Source: Streptacidiphilus sp. ASG 303 (lineage in GTDB: Bacteria > Actinomycetota > Actinomycetes > Streptomycetales > Streptomycetaceae). From it: a DNA stretch of 64,000 nucleotides. Each line of letters opens with the position of its first letter. Position 1 is the first letter of the stretch. The stretch is taken from NCBI RefSeq assembly GCF_020991365.1, contig NZ_JAJLRA010000015.1, positions 81,854 to 145,853 on the forward strand, read 5' to 3'. Shown here one piece after another: positions 30,898-39,638 of the stretch. Below the pieces are notes generated by a model, which was given only the letters and a program-made list of their open reading frames with translations, did no database searches and had not been told where the DNA came from. Position numbers and translations under genes: made by a program.

Positions 30898-31027
30898 CGG
30901 CCCCGCACGGCCGGCGGGCCCGTCCCGCCCCGAACCGCCGCCCCCGAACCACCGACCCCGAACCGCCGACCCCACCCCACCGACCTCGATCACCGACCCC
31001 GACCACCCCGCACGGGAGGCGCACCGC

Positions 31028-33751
31028 ATGGCCGCGTACGTGTACGACTTCGCCGAGGGCGGCCGCGAGCAGGCCGGCCTGCTGGGCGGCAAGGGCGCCA
31101 ACCTGGCCGAGATGACCAGGCTCGGCCTGCCCGTGCCGCCCGGCTTCACCGTCACCACGGACGCCTGCCGCGCCTACCTGGCCACCGGCGCCGAGCCGGA
31201 GGGCCTGCGCGAGGAGGTCGGGCGGCACCTGGCGGCCCTGGAGCGGGCCGTCGGCCGCCGGCTCGGGCAGCCCGACGACCCGCTGCTGCTCTCGGTCCGC
31301 TCCGGCGCCCGCTTCTCCATGCCCGGCATGATGGAGACCGTCCTCGACATCGGCCTCAACGACGACTCGGTACAGGGCCTCGCCAAGACCTCCGGCAGCG
31401 AGCGCTTCGCCCGCGACTCCCACCGCCGCCTGCTGCAGATGTTCGGCAGCACGGTGATGGGCGTCGACGCGGCCGTCTTCGAGGACGCCCTCACCCGCAT
31501 GAAGCGGGACCGCGGCGCCGCCGACGACCTCGGCCTGGACGCCTCCGACCTGGCCGTCCTCGCGGGCGAGTACCGGCGGCTGATCCGCGAGCACACCGGG
31601 GAGGACTTCCCCGAGGACCCGGTCGAGCAGCTGCGCCGCGCCGTGCTCGCCGTCTTCCGGTCCTGGAACACCGAGCGGGCCCGCGTCTACCGCCGCCGCG
31701 AGCACATCCCCGACGACCTGGGCACCGCCGTCAACGTCCAGGCCATGGTCTTCGGCAACCTCGGCGCCGACTCCGGCAGCGGCGTCGCCTTCACCCGCGA
31801 CCCCGCCACCGGGCGCCCCGGCGTCTACGGCGACTACCTGCCCAACGCGCAGGGCGAGGACGTCGTCTCCGGCATCCGCAACGCCGTGCCTCTCGCCGAG
31901 CTGGAGCGGCTCGACAAGCCGTCGTACGACCGGCTGCTGGAGATCATGCGGACCCTGGAGCACCACTACCGGGACCTGTGCGACATCGAGTTCACCATCG
32001 AGCGCGGCACGCTGTGGATGCTCCAGACCCGGGTGGGCAAGCGCACCGCCGAGGCCGCCTTCGCGATCGCCGCCGCCCTCACCGACGAGGGCCTGACCGG
32101 CCCCGACGAGGCGCTCGCCCGGGTCTCCGGCGAGGGACTGGCCCGGCTGATGTTCCCCCGGTTCGACACCGCCGCGGTCGGCGAGCCGCTGGCGCGCGGC
32201 ATCCCCGCCTCGCCCGGCGCGGCCGTCGGCACCGCCGTCTTCACCTCCGCCGAGGCAGTGCGGCGGGCGGCGGCGGGGGAGAGGGTCGTCCTCGTCCGGC
32301 AGGAGACCACCCCCGACGACCTGCCCGGCATGATCGCCGCCCAGGCCGTGCTCACCAGCCGCGGCGGCAAGACCAGCCACGCCGCCGTCGTCGCCCGCGG
32401 CATGGGCAAGGTCTGCGTCTGCGGCGCCGACTCCCTCACCGTGGACCCCGCCGCCCGCCGCTTCACCACCGCGGCCGGGACCGTCGTGGAGGAGGGCGCG
32501 CTGCTCTCCGTCGACGGCACGGCGGGCGCCGTGCACGCCGGCGCCGTGCCCCTCGCGGACTCCCCGGTGATGCGCTACTTCGAGGACGGCGGCACCGCGG
32601 ACGCCGCCCGCGCCGCCGGCGGCGTCGCCGAGGCCGTGCACCGCGCCATGGACCGGGCCGACGGCGTGCGCCGCCTCGGCGTGCGGGCCAACGCCGACAC
32701 CCCCGAGGACGCCGCCCGCGCCCGCCGCTTCGGCGCCGAGGGCATCGGGCTGTGCCGCACCGAGCACATGTTCCTCGGCGAGCGCCGCCGCCTGGTGGAG
32801 GCCATGATCCTCGCCGACGGGCAGGAGGGCCGCGACCGCGCCCTGGCGGCCCTGCTGCCGCTCCAGCGCGGCGACTTCGCCGCCATCCTCGCCGCCATGG
32901 ACGGCCTGCCCGTCACCATCCGGCTGCTCGACCCGCCGCTCCACGAGTTCCTGCCGGACCGCACCGACCTGGCCGTGCGCGTCGCCTCCGCCGAGGCCGC
33001 GGGCGGGCACCCCGACCCGCACGACACCGAGCTGCTGGCCGCCGTGGACCGCATGCACGAGGAGAACCCCATGCTCGGCCTGCGCGGGGTCCGCCTCGGC
33101 CTGGTCGTGCCGGGCCTGGTCGCCATGCAGGTGCGGGCCGTCGCCGAGGCCGTCGTCGAACGCCGCCGGGCGGGCGGCGACCCCCGGGCCGAGATCATGG
33201 TGCCGCTGGTGGACACCGTGGAGGAGCTGCGGCTGGTCCGCGCCGAGGTGGAGCGGGTGCTCGCCGAGGTCTCCGCGGAGTCCGGGACCGAGGTGCGGTG
33301 CCCCGTCGGCACCATGATCGAACTCCCGCGGGCCGCGCTCACCGCCGGCGCCATCGCCGCCCAGGCCGAGTTCTTCTCCTTCGGCACCAACGACCTCACC
33401 CAGACCACCTGGGGCTTCTCCCGCGACGACGTGGAGGCCGCCTTCTTCTCCGCCTACCTCGACAAGGGCATCTTCGCCGTCTCCCCCTTCGAGACCATCG
33501 ACGTCGACGGCGTCGGGCGGCTCGTCCGCATCGCCGTCGAGGAGGGCCGCGCCGCCCGGCCGGGCCTGAAGACCGGCGTCTGCGGCGAGCACGGCGGCGA
33601 CCCCGCCTCGGTCCACTTCTTCCACCGGGTCGGGCTCGACTACGTCTCCTGCTCGCCGTTCCGGATCCCCGTCGCACGCCTGGAGGCCGGCCGCGCCGCC
33701 CTCGCGGGCGGCACGGAGGGTCCCGGGGACGCCGGGGACGCCTCCCGCTGA
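31028..33751 (+). CDS. ppdK: Pyruvate, phosphate dikinase
   Basis: 907 residues, full length. It interconverts pyruvate + ATP + Pi with phosphoenolpyruvate + AMP + PPi. Seen in order: ATP-grasp domain (GGKGANLAEMTRLGLPVPPGFT; SVRSGARFSMPGMMETVLDIG), the swivelling phosphohistidine domain with GGKTSHAAVVARG (His451; Thr449 is the site regulated by PPDK regulatory kinases), and the TIM-barrel PEP domain (SFGTNDLTQTTWGFSRDD, catalytic Cys in GVCGEHGGDP). ATG 31028 follows GGGAGGCG. A PPDK gene is part of the corresponding S. coelicolor stress island. In hypoxia it could run towards ATP formation from PEP using PPi. Confidence 0.95.
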   Translation: MAAYVYDFAEGGREQAGLLGGKGANLAEMTRLGLPVPPGFTVTTDACRAYLATGAEPEGLREEVGRHLAALERAVGRRLGQPDDPLLLSVRSGARFSMPGMMETVLDIGLNDDSVQGLAKTSGSERFARDSHRRLLQMFGSTVMGVDAAVFEDALTRMKRDRGAADDLGLDASDLAVLAGEYRRLIREHTGEDFPEDPVEQLRRAVLAVFRSWNTERARVYRRREHIPDDLGTAVNVQAMVFGNLGADSGSGVAFTRDPATGRPGVYGDYLPNAQGEDVVSGIRNAVPLAELERLDKPSYDRLLEIMRTLEHHYRDLCDIEFTIERGTLWMLQTRVGKRTAEAAFAIAAALTDEGLTGPDEALARVSGEGLARLMFPRFDTAAVGEPLARGIPASPGAAVGTAVFTSAEAVRRAAAGERVVLVRQETTPDDLPGMIAAQAVLTSRGGKTSHAAVVARGMGKVCVCGADSLTVDPAARRFTTAAGTVVEEGALLSVDGTAGAVHAGAVPLADSPVMRYFEDGGTADAARAAGGVAEAVHRAMDRADGVRRLGVRANADTPEDAARARRFGAEGIGLCRTEHMFLGERRRLVEAMILADGQEGRDRALAALLPLQRGDFAAILAAMDGLPVTIRLLDPPLHEFLPDRTDLAVRVASAEAAGGHPDPHDTELLAAVDRMHEENPMLGLRGVRLGLVVPGLVAMQVRAVAEAVVERRRAGGDPRAEIMVPLVDTVEELRLVRAEVERVLAEVSAESGTEVRCPVGTMIELPRAALTAGAIAAQAEFFSFGTNDLTQTTWGFSRDDVEAAFFSAYLDKGIFAVSPFETIDVDGVGRLVRIAVEEGRAARPGLKTGVCGEHGGDPASVHFFHRVGLDYVSCSPFRIPVARLEAGRAALAGGTEGPGDAGDASR

Positions 33752-33832
33752 ACGCTCCGCGCTGCGGCCGCCCCGCGGACGCCCGTACGGTGGCCGCAGG
33801 AGCACCGCACCGTCGGCAGGGGAGCGCCCACC

Positions 33833-34753
33833 ATGGCGAAGAAGTCCCGGAAGGACCAGGACCAGGGCCAGGACCGCGGTCCGGACCGCGGGCAGGGACG
33901 GGGCCGGGACCGGACACAGGCCGGCAACGGTGCGCAGGAACGCCTCCCGCGGGCCCGCTACGAGCAGGAGCTGTACCGCCTCCAGGCGCAGCTCGTCGAG
34001 CTCCAGGAGTGGGTGCGGGCCGAGGGCGCCCGCCTCGTCGTGGTCTTCGAGGGCCGCGACGCGGCGGGCAAGGGCTCCACCATCAAGCGCGTCACCGAGT
34101 ACCTCAACCCCCGCGTCGCCCGCATCGTGGCGCTCCCCGCCCCCACCGACCGCGAGCGCGGCCAGTGGTACTTCCAGCGGTACGCCGCCCAGCTGCCCGC
34201 CGCCGGCGAGATCGTCCTGCTCGACCGCAGCTGGTACAACCGCGCCGGCGTGGAGCGCGTGATGGGCTTCTGCACCAAGGAGGAGTACTGGCGCTTCCTC
34301 CACCAGTGCCCGGTCTTCGAGCGGATGCTCGTCGAGGACGGCATCATGCTGCGCAAGTACTGGTTCTCCGTCAGCGACGCCGTCCAGGAGCAGCGGTTCC
34401 GCAGTCGGCTGGAGGACCCGATGCGCCGCTGGAAGCTCTCCTCGATGGACCTGGAGTCCCTCACCCGCTGGGAGGCCTACTCGCGGGCCAAGGACGAGAT
34501 GTTCGCGCGGACCGACATCCCCGAGGCGCCCTGGTACGTGGTGGAGAGCGACGACAAGCGCCGTGCCCGCATCAACATGATCGCCCACCTCCTCTCCACC
34601 GTGCCCTACCGCAGGGTCGAGCGCCCGCCCCTGGAGCTCCCGCCCCGCCCGGCCGCCACCGGCTACGAGCGCCCGCCGCGCGACATGCAGACCTACGTCC
34701 CGGACCACGCGGCCTCCCTCACGGAGGGGTGGCGCGAGGCTCCGCCGTCGTGA
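33833..34753 (+). CDS. ppk2: Polyphosphate kinase 2
   Basis: 306 residues. After a 40-residue Gln/Asp/Arg-rich tail comes the PPK2 P-loop fold: Walker A FEGRDAAGKGSTIKR (about 73-87), lid region PTDRERGQWYFQRY, Walker B LLDRSWYNRAGVE, and the C-terminal YWFSVSDAVQEQRF and DDKRRARIN. PPK2 enzymes use polyphosphate to phosphorylate NDPs or NMPs. ATG 33833 follows GGGGAGCG. It lies 81 bases after ppdK; both regenerate nucleotides from phosphate-energy stores. TACGGTGG (33786-33793) resembles the octamer of the stress promoters, but no box precedes it at the usual spacing. Confidence 0.94.
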   Translation: MAKKSRKDQDQGQDRGPDRGQGRGRDRTQAGNGAQERLPRARYEQELYRLQAQLVELQEWVRAEGARLVVVFEGRDAAGKGSTIKRVTEYLNPRVARIVALPAPTDRERGQWYFQRYAAQLPAAGEIVLLDRSWYNRAGVERVMGFCTKEEYWRFLHQCPVFERMLVEDGIMLRKYWFSVSDAVQEQRFRSRLEDPMRRWKLSSMDLESLTRWEAYSRAKDEMFARTDIPEAPWYVVESDDKRRARINMIAHLLSTVPYRRVERPPLELPPRPAATGYERPPRDMQTYVPDHAASLTEGWREAPPS

Positions 34754-34923
34754 CGTGGCCGGTCGGCGGGGCGGCGTGACCCCGTTTCGGGGTGCCGGTG
34801 CCGGTGCCGGTCGTGGGCGGCCGGCTGTGAGGCGGGCCGTCCGGCGGGGGAGGGGCGGTGCCGATGAGTTCACCGTCCTGGAGCGGTCCACCCGGCGACA
34901 CGACCCTTCCCGACAGGAGTGCC

Positions 34924-35292
34924 ATGTCCACCATCCAGCCGGTGATCATCACTGCCCGCCAGGACGTCCTGGTCCGCTTCTACACGAAACTGTTCGGCGC
35001 CGAGGAGGTCTTCCGGGTACCGGCGGAAGGGCCGGTCTTCTACCTCGGCCTGCGCATCGGCGACACCGACCTCGGGCTCGTGGCCCAGGCGGACCCCGGG
35101 ACCGGGGCGGCGCCGCGGATCCTGCTCAGCATCGGTGTCGACGACGTCGACGGGACGCTCGGCCGGGTGACGGCGCTGGGCGGCTCGGTCCGCAGCGGCC
35201 CCAACGACATGCCGTGGGGGCAGCGCGTCGCCCACATCCGGGACCCCGACGGCAACCCGGTGAACCTCACTCAGCCGATCCCGGTCCGGTGA
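34924..35292 (+). CDS. VOC (glyoxalase/bleomycin-resistance fold) protein
   Basis: 122 residues: two beta-alpha-beta-beta-beta modules (IITARQDVLVRFYTKLFGAEEVF; SIGVDDVDGTLGRVTALGG) ending in the family hallmark IRDPDGNPVNLTQP. ATG 34924 is chosen over the GTG at 34858 because GACAGGAG precedes it by four bases. Members act as dioxygenases, isomerases or binding proteins; the substrate here is unknown. Confidence 0.87.
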   Translation: MSTIQPVIITARQDVLVRFYTKLFGAEEVFRVPAEGPVFYLGLRIGDTDLGLVAQADPGTGAAPRILLSIGVDDVDGTLGRVTALGGSVRSGPNDMPWGQRVAHIRDPDGNPVNLTQPIPVR

Positions 35293-35449
35293 CGCTGTTC
35301 CGCGGGTGTCCGTGCCGGCCGCGGGCCGCCCGCGGCGGGGACCGGGTGCCGGCAGCGGCCTCGATGCCCGTCGGGTGTGCGCGGTGGACGTGTCCCGGAC
35401 CCGGCGCGGGACCCGGCCCCGGGAGCCCGCGGCGGAACGCCCGGCAGGT

Positions 35450-35480
35450 CCCCCCGGCCGGTCACGGACCGGCCGGGGGG
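35450..35480. terminator. Strong convergent stem-loop overlapping the MFS stop codon
   Basis: CCCCCCGGCCGGTC, loop ACG, GACCGGCCGGGGGG: a perfect 14-bp stem. The minus-strand MFS gene's stop (35464-35462) lies inside it, and the plus-strand VOC gene ends at 35292, so it can stop transcription from both sides. Confidence 0.8.
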
Positions 35481-37165
35481 CGGGGGGCGGGCGTGGGGCA
35501 CTCCGGCCCGGTCCGGGGCGGGCGCGGCATGACCAGGTGCGCCGCCACCGCCAGGACCAGCGGCGCGAGGGAGACGGCCAGCACGGTGAGCCGGAGCGCG
35601 TCGGCGTAGTCCACCCCGAGGTCCAGGCCCGAGGTGTGCGCGACCAGGTTCGGGTCGTACCCGGCCGTGCCGGGGCTCTTCGCCAGCGCGCTCCTCGCCG
35701 CGTCCACGGCGTGCCCGGCCTGGCCCGCCGACAGCCCGCGCGCCTCGGCGTCCGCGAGCCACCGCCGGTGGAAGAACAGGTCGAGCAGCAGGAGGCAGAC
35801 GGTGGGCCCGAGCGCGTAGCCGGTCATCCCGAAGGCCGGCTGGACGGAGGCCACCGCGCCGGACCTGCCGGGCGGCGCGTGCGAGAGGACCGTCTCGGAG
35901 ACGGGCGTGGAGGTGACCAGGCACCCCACGTTGCAGAGCCAGACGGCCGGGACGAGGAGCCACGGCGCCATCGAGGGCGCGGCGGTCCCGGCCGTGACCA
36001 GCCCGCTCCCGGTGAGCAGCAGCAGGCCGGTGACCATCACCGGCCGGGGGGTGTACCGCGCGACTATGCGTCCGGCGAGGAGGGCGGCGGCCGTGGCCAG
36101 CAGGGTGCCGGGCAGGTACAGCAGGCCGATCGTCTGTGCGGGCAGCGCCAGCACCGCGCCGCCGAACTGCGCCAGGACGACGCTGAACCCGGCGGAGATG
36201 AAGTTCAGCGTCACGGTCGCCAGCACCGCCACGGCGAACGCGGGCCTGCGGAACAGCGCGAGGTCCAGGGCCGGCTCCGCCCCCCGGCGCTCGTGGCGCA
36301 CGAACGCCGCCGCGGCCGCCGCCCCGGCCGCGAGCGGCACCCACGCCCGGGGGTCGGAGAGCCCGTTCTGGGCCGCCCCCACGCCGTGGACGAGGGCGAG
36401 CAGGGCGGCGCCGAAGAGGACGACCCCGACGGTGTCGACCCTGCGGGCGCGCCGTCCGCCCGGCTCCGAGGTGTACCGCGCCGTCAGCGCGAGCGCGCAG
36501 AGCGCCAGCAGCGGGGCCGGCAGGAACAGCCACCGCCAGCCAAGGCGCTCCACCACCCAGCCGCCGACGGCCGGCGTCACCCCGTACAGGAGCATGTCGA
36601 CGGCCATGAGGATCCCGATGGCCGCCGGCCGGGTCTCCGGCGGCACCGAGACGTTGAGCAGGGCCAGCGACAGCCCGAGCAGGGCGGCCAGCGCCAGTCC
36701 GTCGAGGAGGCGCGCGACCAGGAGGAACGGGTAGCCGGTGGCCAGGGCGGAGAGCAGGTTCGCGACGACGGTCCCGGCGAGCCCCAGCATCAGCGTCCGC
36801 TTCAGGCCGTGGGCGTCCCCGAGGTTCCCCACGGCGAGGACCGCGGCCGCCACCACCAGGGTCGCCGCACCGGCCAGGAACCCCAGCGCCTGGGGCGGCA
36901 CGTCGAGCGCCCTGCTGACCCGGGAGAGGTTCAGACCGAGCATCAGCGGGTCCACGGCCGTGACCGCGAAGGCGGTCGCGGGGCCCAGGACGGCCAGGAC
37001 GACCTTCGCGGTGAGCCGCGGCCGGGGACCGGGGAGCCCCCCGCCCGCGGCGGCGTCAGCGGGGCCCACGGGCACCACCGCCGGCCGCCGCCTCCCCGCA
37101 GGGCGCGGCGGTCCCGCGGACGGCCGCCGCGCCGGGATCCGCGGCCGACACGACCGGCACGGCAC
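35462..37165 (-). CDS. MFS transporter, DHA2-like drug exporter
   Basis: About 567 residues from GTG 37165 (AAGGGGG upstream), with up to 14 predicted membrane helices. The motif-A loop is GNLGDAHGLKRTLMLG; motif C-type glycine/proline-rich helix ILMAVDMLLYGVTPAVGGWVVE follows. This organisation fits the 14-helix DHA2 family of proton-driven multidrug exporters. The first 45 residues are Arg/Pro-rich, and a shorter start is possible. It is convergent with the VOC gene; no regulator gene is adjacent. Confidence 0.85.
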   Translation of the reverse strand: MPCRSCRPRIPARRPSAGPPRPAGRRRPAVVPVGPADAAAGGGLPGPRPRLTAKVVLAVLGPATAFAVTAVDPLMLGLNLSRVSRALDVPPQALGFLAGAATLVVAAAVLAVGNLGDAHGLKRTLMLGLAGTVVANLLSALATGYPFLLVARLLDGLALAALLGLSLALLNVSVPPETRPAAIGILMAVDMLLYGVTPAVGGWVVERLGWRWLFLPAPLLALCALALTARYTSEPGGRRARRVDTVGVVLFGAALLALVHGVGAAQNGLSDPRAWVPLAAGAAAAAAFVRHERRGAEPALDLALFRRPAFAVAVLATVTLNFISAGFSVVLAQFGGAVLALPAQTIGLLYLPGTLLATAAALLAGRIVARYTPRPVMVTGLLLLTGSGLVTAGTAAPSMAPWLLVPAVWLCNVGCLVTSTPVSETVLSHAPPGRSGAVASVQPAFGMTGYALGPTVCLLLLDLFFHRRWLADAEARGLSAGQAGHAVDAARSALAKSPGTAGYDPNLVAHTSGLDLGVDYADALRLTVLAVSLAPLVLAVAAHLVMPRPPRTGPECPTPAPRPPAGP

Positions 37166-37591
37166 CCCACCCCCTTCGGCACATCGTCGGACACCCCACG
37201 GTCCGGCCCGGCCGACGCTAACCCGGCCGCCGCGCCCCGGGCGCGCTCCCCCGGCCGACGCGCACGGCGCCGCCCACGTTCGGGGCAACCGCCACCGGTA
37301 CGGGCACCCGCCGCGCGGCGTGCCGGCCGGCGGCCCCTCCCGCACCGGCGGCCCCTCCCGCACCGGCGGCCCCTCCCGCACCGGCGGCCCCTCCCGCACC
37401 GGCGGCCCCTCCCGCACCGGCGGCCCCTCCCGCACCGGCGGCCCCTCCCGCACCGGCGGTCCGCCGCTGGGCCGGGTCCGCCCGCGCCCCTCCGCCGGGA
37501 CCGGGCGCAGCCGGGGCCGCCGGGCGGCGGGACGCCGCGCCCCGGCCCGGCGGAGGGACGCGCCCGGCCGGGCCCGGGGGCCCAGGCACGG
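37166..37591. other. Intergenic DNA between MFS and Hsp20 genes
   Basis: 426 bases without a gene. It holds the 18-bp tandem array (37328-37453) and G/C-rich DNA; the Hsp20 promoter begins just after it at 37592. No MFS promoter is obvious. Confidence 0.6.
37328..37453. repeat. Seven perfect tandem copies of an 18-bp unit
   Basis: CGGCGGCCCCTCCCGCAC is repeated seven times without a mismatch (126 bp), with a partial eighth copy after it, in the gap between the MFS and Hsp20 genes. Perfect identity indicates recent expansion by slippage or unequal crossing-over. Copy number probably varies between strains. Confidence 0.95.
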
Positions 37592-37637
37592 GGGGACCTC
37601 CGGCCCTGACCGGCGGGGGGCTGGGGGAGTGGACTGG
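37592..37637 (+). promoter_or_regulatory. DevR/DosR-like box and -10 for hsp20
   Basis: GGGGACCTCCGGCCC (37592-37606) followed by TGGACTGG (37630-37637), reference spacing 37 bases, 40 bases before the ATG. Confidence 0.6.
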
Positions 37638-37676
37638 AGGGGTACAGACGCGTCGAGACACCGCGGAGGTGTCGAC

Positions 37677-38105
37677 ATGGCCATTCCCGCACGCCGGCAG
37701 GCGCGCTCCCGCTTCCCCGACCTTCCCGAGTGGTTCGAGTCCTTCCCGTCCCGTATGGCCTGGCCGGCGATGGCCGACCTGCACACGGTGCGGATCGAGG
37801 AGTACACCGAGGAGGGCCGCTACGTCTGCAAGGCGGAGATCCCCGGGCTCGACCCCGCCGAGGACCTGGAGGTGACCCTCCAGGACGGCATGCTCACCAT
37901 CCGGGCGGAGCGCTCCGAGGAGACCAGGGAGAAGGACCGGTCCGAGTTCCGCTACGGCTCCTTCAGCCGCACGGTGTCGCTGCCGCCGGGCGCGGACGAG
38001 GACGACATCCACGCCGATTACAGCGCCGGCATCCTCACCGTCACCGTCGGGCTGAGGCAGGAGAAGGCGGAGGCCCGCCAGATCGAGGTCTCCCACAAGG
38101 ACTGA
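37677..38105 (+). CDS. Hsp20/alpha-crystallin family small heat-shock protein
   Basis: 142 residues. The alpha-crystallin domain spans about 35-135 (VRIEEYTEEGRYVCKAEIPG; YGSFSRTVSLPPGADED; IHADYSAGILTVTVGL). ATG 37677 follows GGAGGTG. It holds unfolding proteins in ATP-independent oligomers; the DosR regulon of M. tuberculosis contains its counterpart HspX/Acr. It has a DevR-like promoter and a short stem-loop just after its stop. Confidence 0.93.
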   Translation: MAIPARRQARSRFPDLPEWFESFPSRMAWPAMADLHTVRIEEYTEEGRYVCKAEIPGLDPAEDLEVTLQDGMLTIRAERSEETREKDRSEFRYGSFSRTVSLPPGADEDDIHADYSAGILTVTVGLRQEKAEARQIEVSHKD

Positions 38106-38107
38106 CC

Positions 38108-38125
38108 GCCGCCCCACGGGGCGGC
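38108..38125 (+). terminator. Stem-loop after hsp20
   Basis: GCCGCCC and GGGCGGC form a 7-bp stem with a 4-base loop beginning three bases after the hsp20 stop codon. Confidence 0.55.
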
Positions 38126-38274
38126 TCCGGGCGGACGGGGAACCCTCCCCGCCCGCCCGGAGCCGTCCGCCCGGAGCCGTCCGCCCGGGGCCGCCCGGCG
38201 GACGCCGACGCGGGCCGACGCCGTCGCAGGGGTCGTCTCGGACGGGGCGGCCACGGCGGCACCGGGAGGGGCGG

Positions 38275-38943
38275 TCACAGGGGCGGTCCGTGGAAGCAGG
38301 CGTGGACCTCCTGGTCCGTCGCGCTCTGCGAGACGACCAGCAGCTCGTCGCCCGGCCGCAGCCGGAAGTCCGGCCCCGGCACGGTCGGGCGCCCCTCCCG
38401 GACCACCGCCGCCACCACCGTCCCGCCGGGCAGCGCGACGTCGCCGACGGTCCGCCCGGCCGCCCGCGACTGCGCCGAGAGGGTCGTCTCGATGACGCTG
38501 ACCCCGGCCCGGCTGAGCCGCAGCAGGGCCACCGTGTCGGCGGCGCCGGCCGCCTCCTCGATGAGCGAGACCAGCGGCGTCGCCGCCGGGACGGCCACGT
38601 CGACGCCCCACCGGTGGTCGAACAGCCAGGTGTTCTCCCCGTCGTTGACCCGCGCCACCACCCGCGGCACCGCGAACCGCCGCTTGGCCAGCAGGCAGAC
38701 CACCAGGTTGTCCTCGTCGGCGCCGGTGGCCGCCACCGCCAGGTCGGCGGTGAGCGCGCCCGCCCCCTCCAGCACCGCCGGGTCGCAGGCGTCGCCGAGG
38801 ACCAGCCGCGCGGGCAGGGAGCCCTCCAGCCCGGCGATCCGCTCCTCGTCGGCGTCGACGAGGACGACGGTGTTCCGCGCCCCTGCCAGGACCTGCGCCA
38901 CCTGGACCCCGAGCCGGCCCGCGCCGGCGACCAGCACCCTCAT
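38275..38943 (-). CDS. TrkA-like NAD-binding potassium transport regulator
   Basis: 222 residues: TrkA-N/RCK Rossmann domain (VLVAGAGRLGVQVAQ, then VVLVDADEERI) and a TrkA-C domain (about 140-210, FRLRPGDELLVVSQ). Such subunits gate K+ channels or Trk/Ktr transporters in response to NAD(H) or nucleotides. ATG 38943 follows GGGAGGCC. It is last in the CBS-BON/ATPase/TrkA/TrkA operon; no K+ channel or TrkH gene is present nearby. Confidence 0.87.
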   Translation of the reverse strand: MRVLVAGAGRLGVQVAQVLAGARNTVVLVDADEERIAGLEGSLPARLVLGDACDPAVLEGAGALTADLAVAATGADEDNLVVCLLAKRRFAVPRVVARVNDGENTWLFDHRWGVDVAVPAATPLVSLIEEAAGAADTVALLRLSRAGVSVIETTLSAQSRAAGRTVGDVALPGGTVVAAVVREGRPTVPGPDFRLRPGDELLVVSQSATDQEVHACFHGPPL

Positions 38944-38978
38944 GGGCCCGGCCTCCCCGTGCGCCCGCCCCGCCCCGC

Positions 38979-39638
38979 TCACGTCCCCAGCTCCCGGTCC
39001 AGGAAGCCGCGCAGCCGCTCCAGGGCCGTCGCGGCGACCGCGAAGGTGACCAGGTCGCCGGGCTCGGCCACGGCGTCCCGCGAGGCCACCGCCGAACGGC
39101 CGCCCCGGGACACCTCCACCACCCGGATCTCCCCGTCGACCTCCAGCTCCGCCAGCCGCCGCCCGGCCAGCCACCCGGGCAGCCCCGACCGCACCAGCAG
39201 GGTCTCCCCGCCGCCGAAGCTGGCCTCCGGCTCCAGGTGCCGGTGGAGCAGCAGCCGGTGGAACTGCCGCACCGTCCAGTGCGTGCCGGCGACCACCGGG
39301 ATGCCGAACTCCCGGTACAGGTCCGCGCGGGCCGGGTCGTGCGTGCGGGCCAGGACCAGCGGCACCCGGTACGTCTCCCGGGCCGTCCGCGCCGCGACCA
39401 GGTTGCCGCTGTCGCTGGTGGTCACCGCGGCGAACGCGTCCGCGTGCCCGATGCCCGCCTCCTCCAGCACCCGGCGGCTGAAGCCGCTCCCGGTGTGGAA
39501 CCGGCCCGCCAGGTGCGCGGGCAGGGCCCGGCGCGCCCGCGGGTCGCGGTCGACGACCCGCACGTCGTGCCCGTCCGCGGCGAGCCGCACGGCCAGCTCC
39601 GAACCGACGTGCCCGCAGCCCATGACGACGATCCTCAC
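38979..39638 (-). CDS. TrkA-like NAD-binding potassium transport regulator
   Basis: 219 residues with a TrkA-N Rossmann domain (IVVMGCGHVGSELAVRL, VRVVDRDPRA) and a TrkA-C domain (about 140-215). GTG 39638 overlaps the stop of the P-type ATPase gene (GTGA) and has GGAGGCGG upstream. The two TrkA-like proteins may form a heteromeric gating ring, as in systems with two different RCK subunits. Confidence 0.87.
   Translation of the reverse strand: MRIVVMGCGHVGSELAVRLAADGHDVRVVDRDPRARRALPAHLAGRFHTGSGFSRRVLEEAGIGHADAFAAVTTSDSGNLVAARTARETYRVPLVLARTHDPARADLYREFGIPVVAGTHWTVRQFHRLLLHRHLEPEASFGGGETLLVRSGLPGWLAGRRLAELEVDGEIRVVEVSRGGRSAVASRDAVAEPGDLVTFAVAATALERLRGFLDRELGT

Noticed and set aside
33752..33832. 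DevR-like promoter for ppk2
   Set aside because: TACGGTGG fits the octamer, but no box occurs at 37-39 bases. The GGGGACG sequences nearby are inside the end of ppdK and at the wrong distance.
37328..37453. Regular repeats as a possible CRISPR array
   Set aside because: The copies are directly adjacent without spacers, and the 18-bp unit is too short. No cas genes are present.
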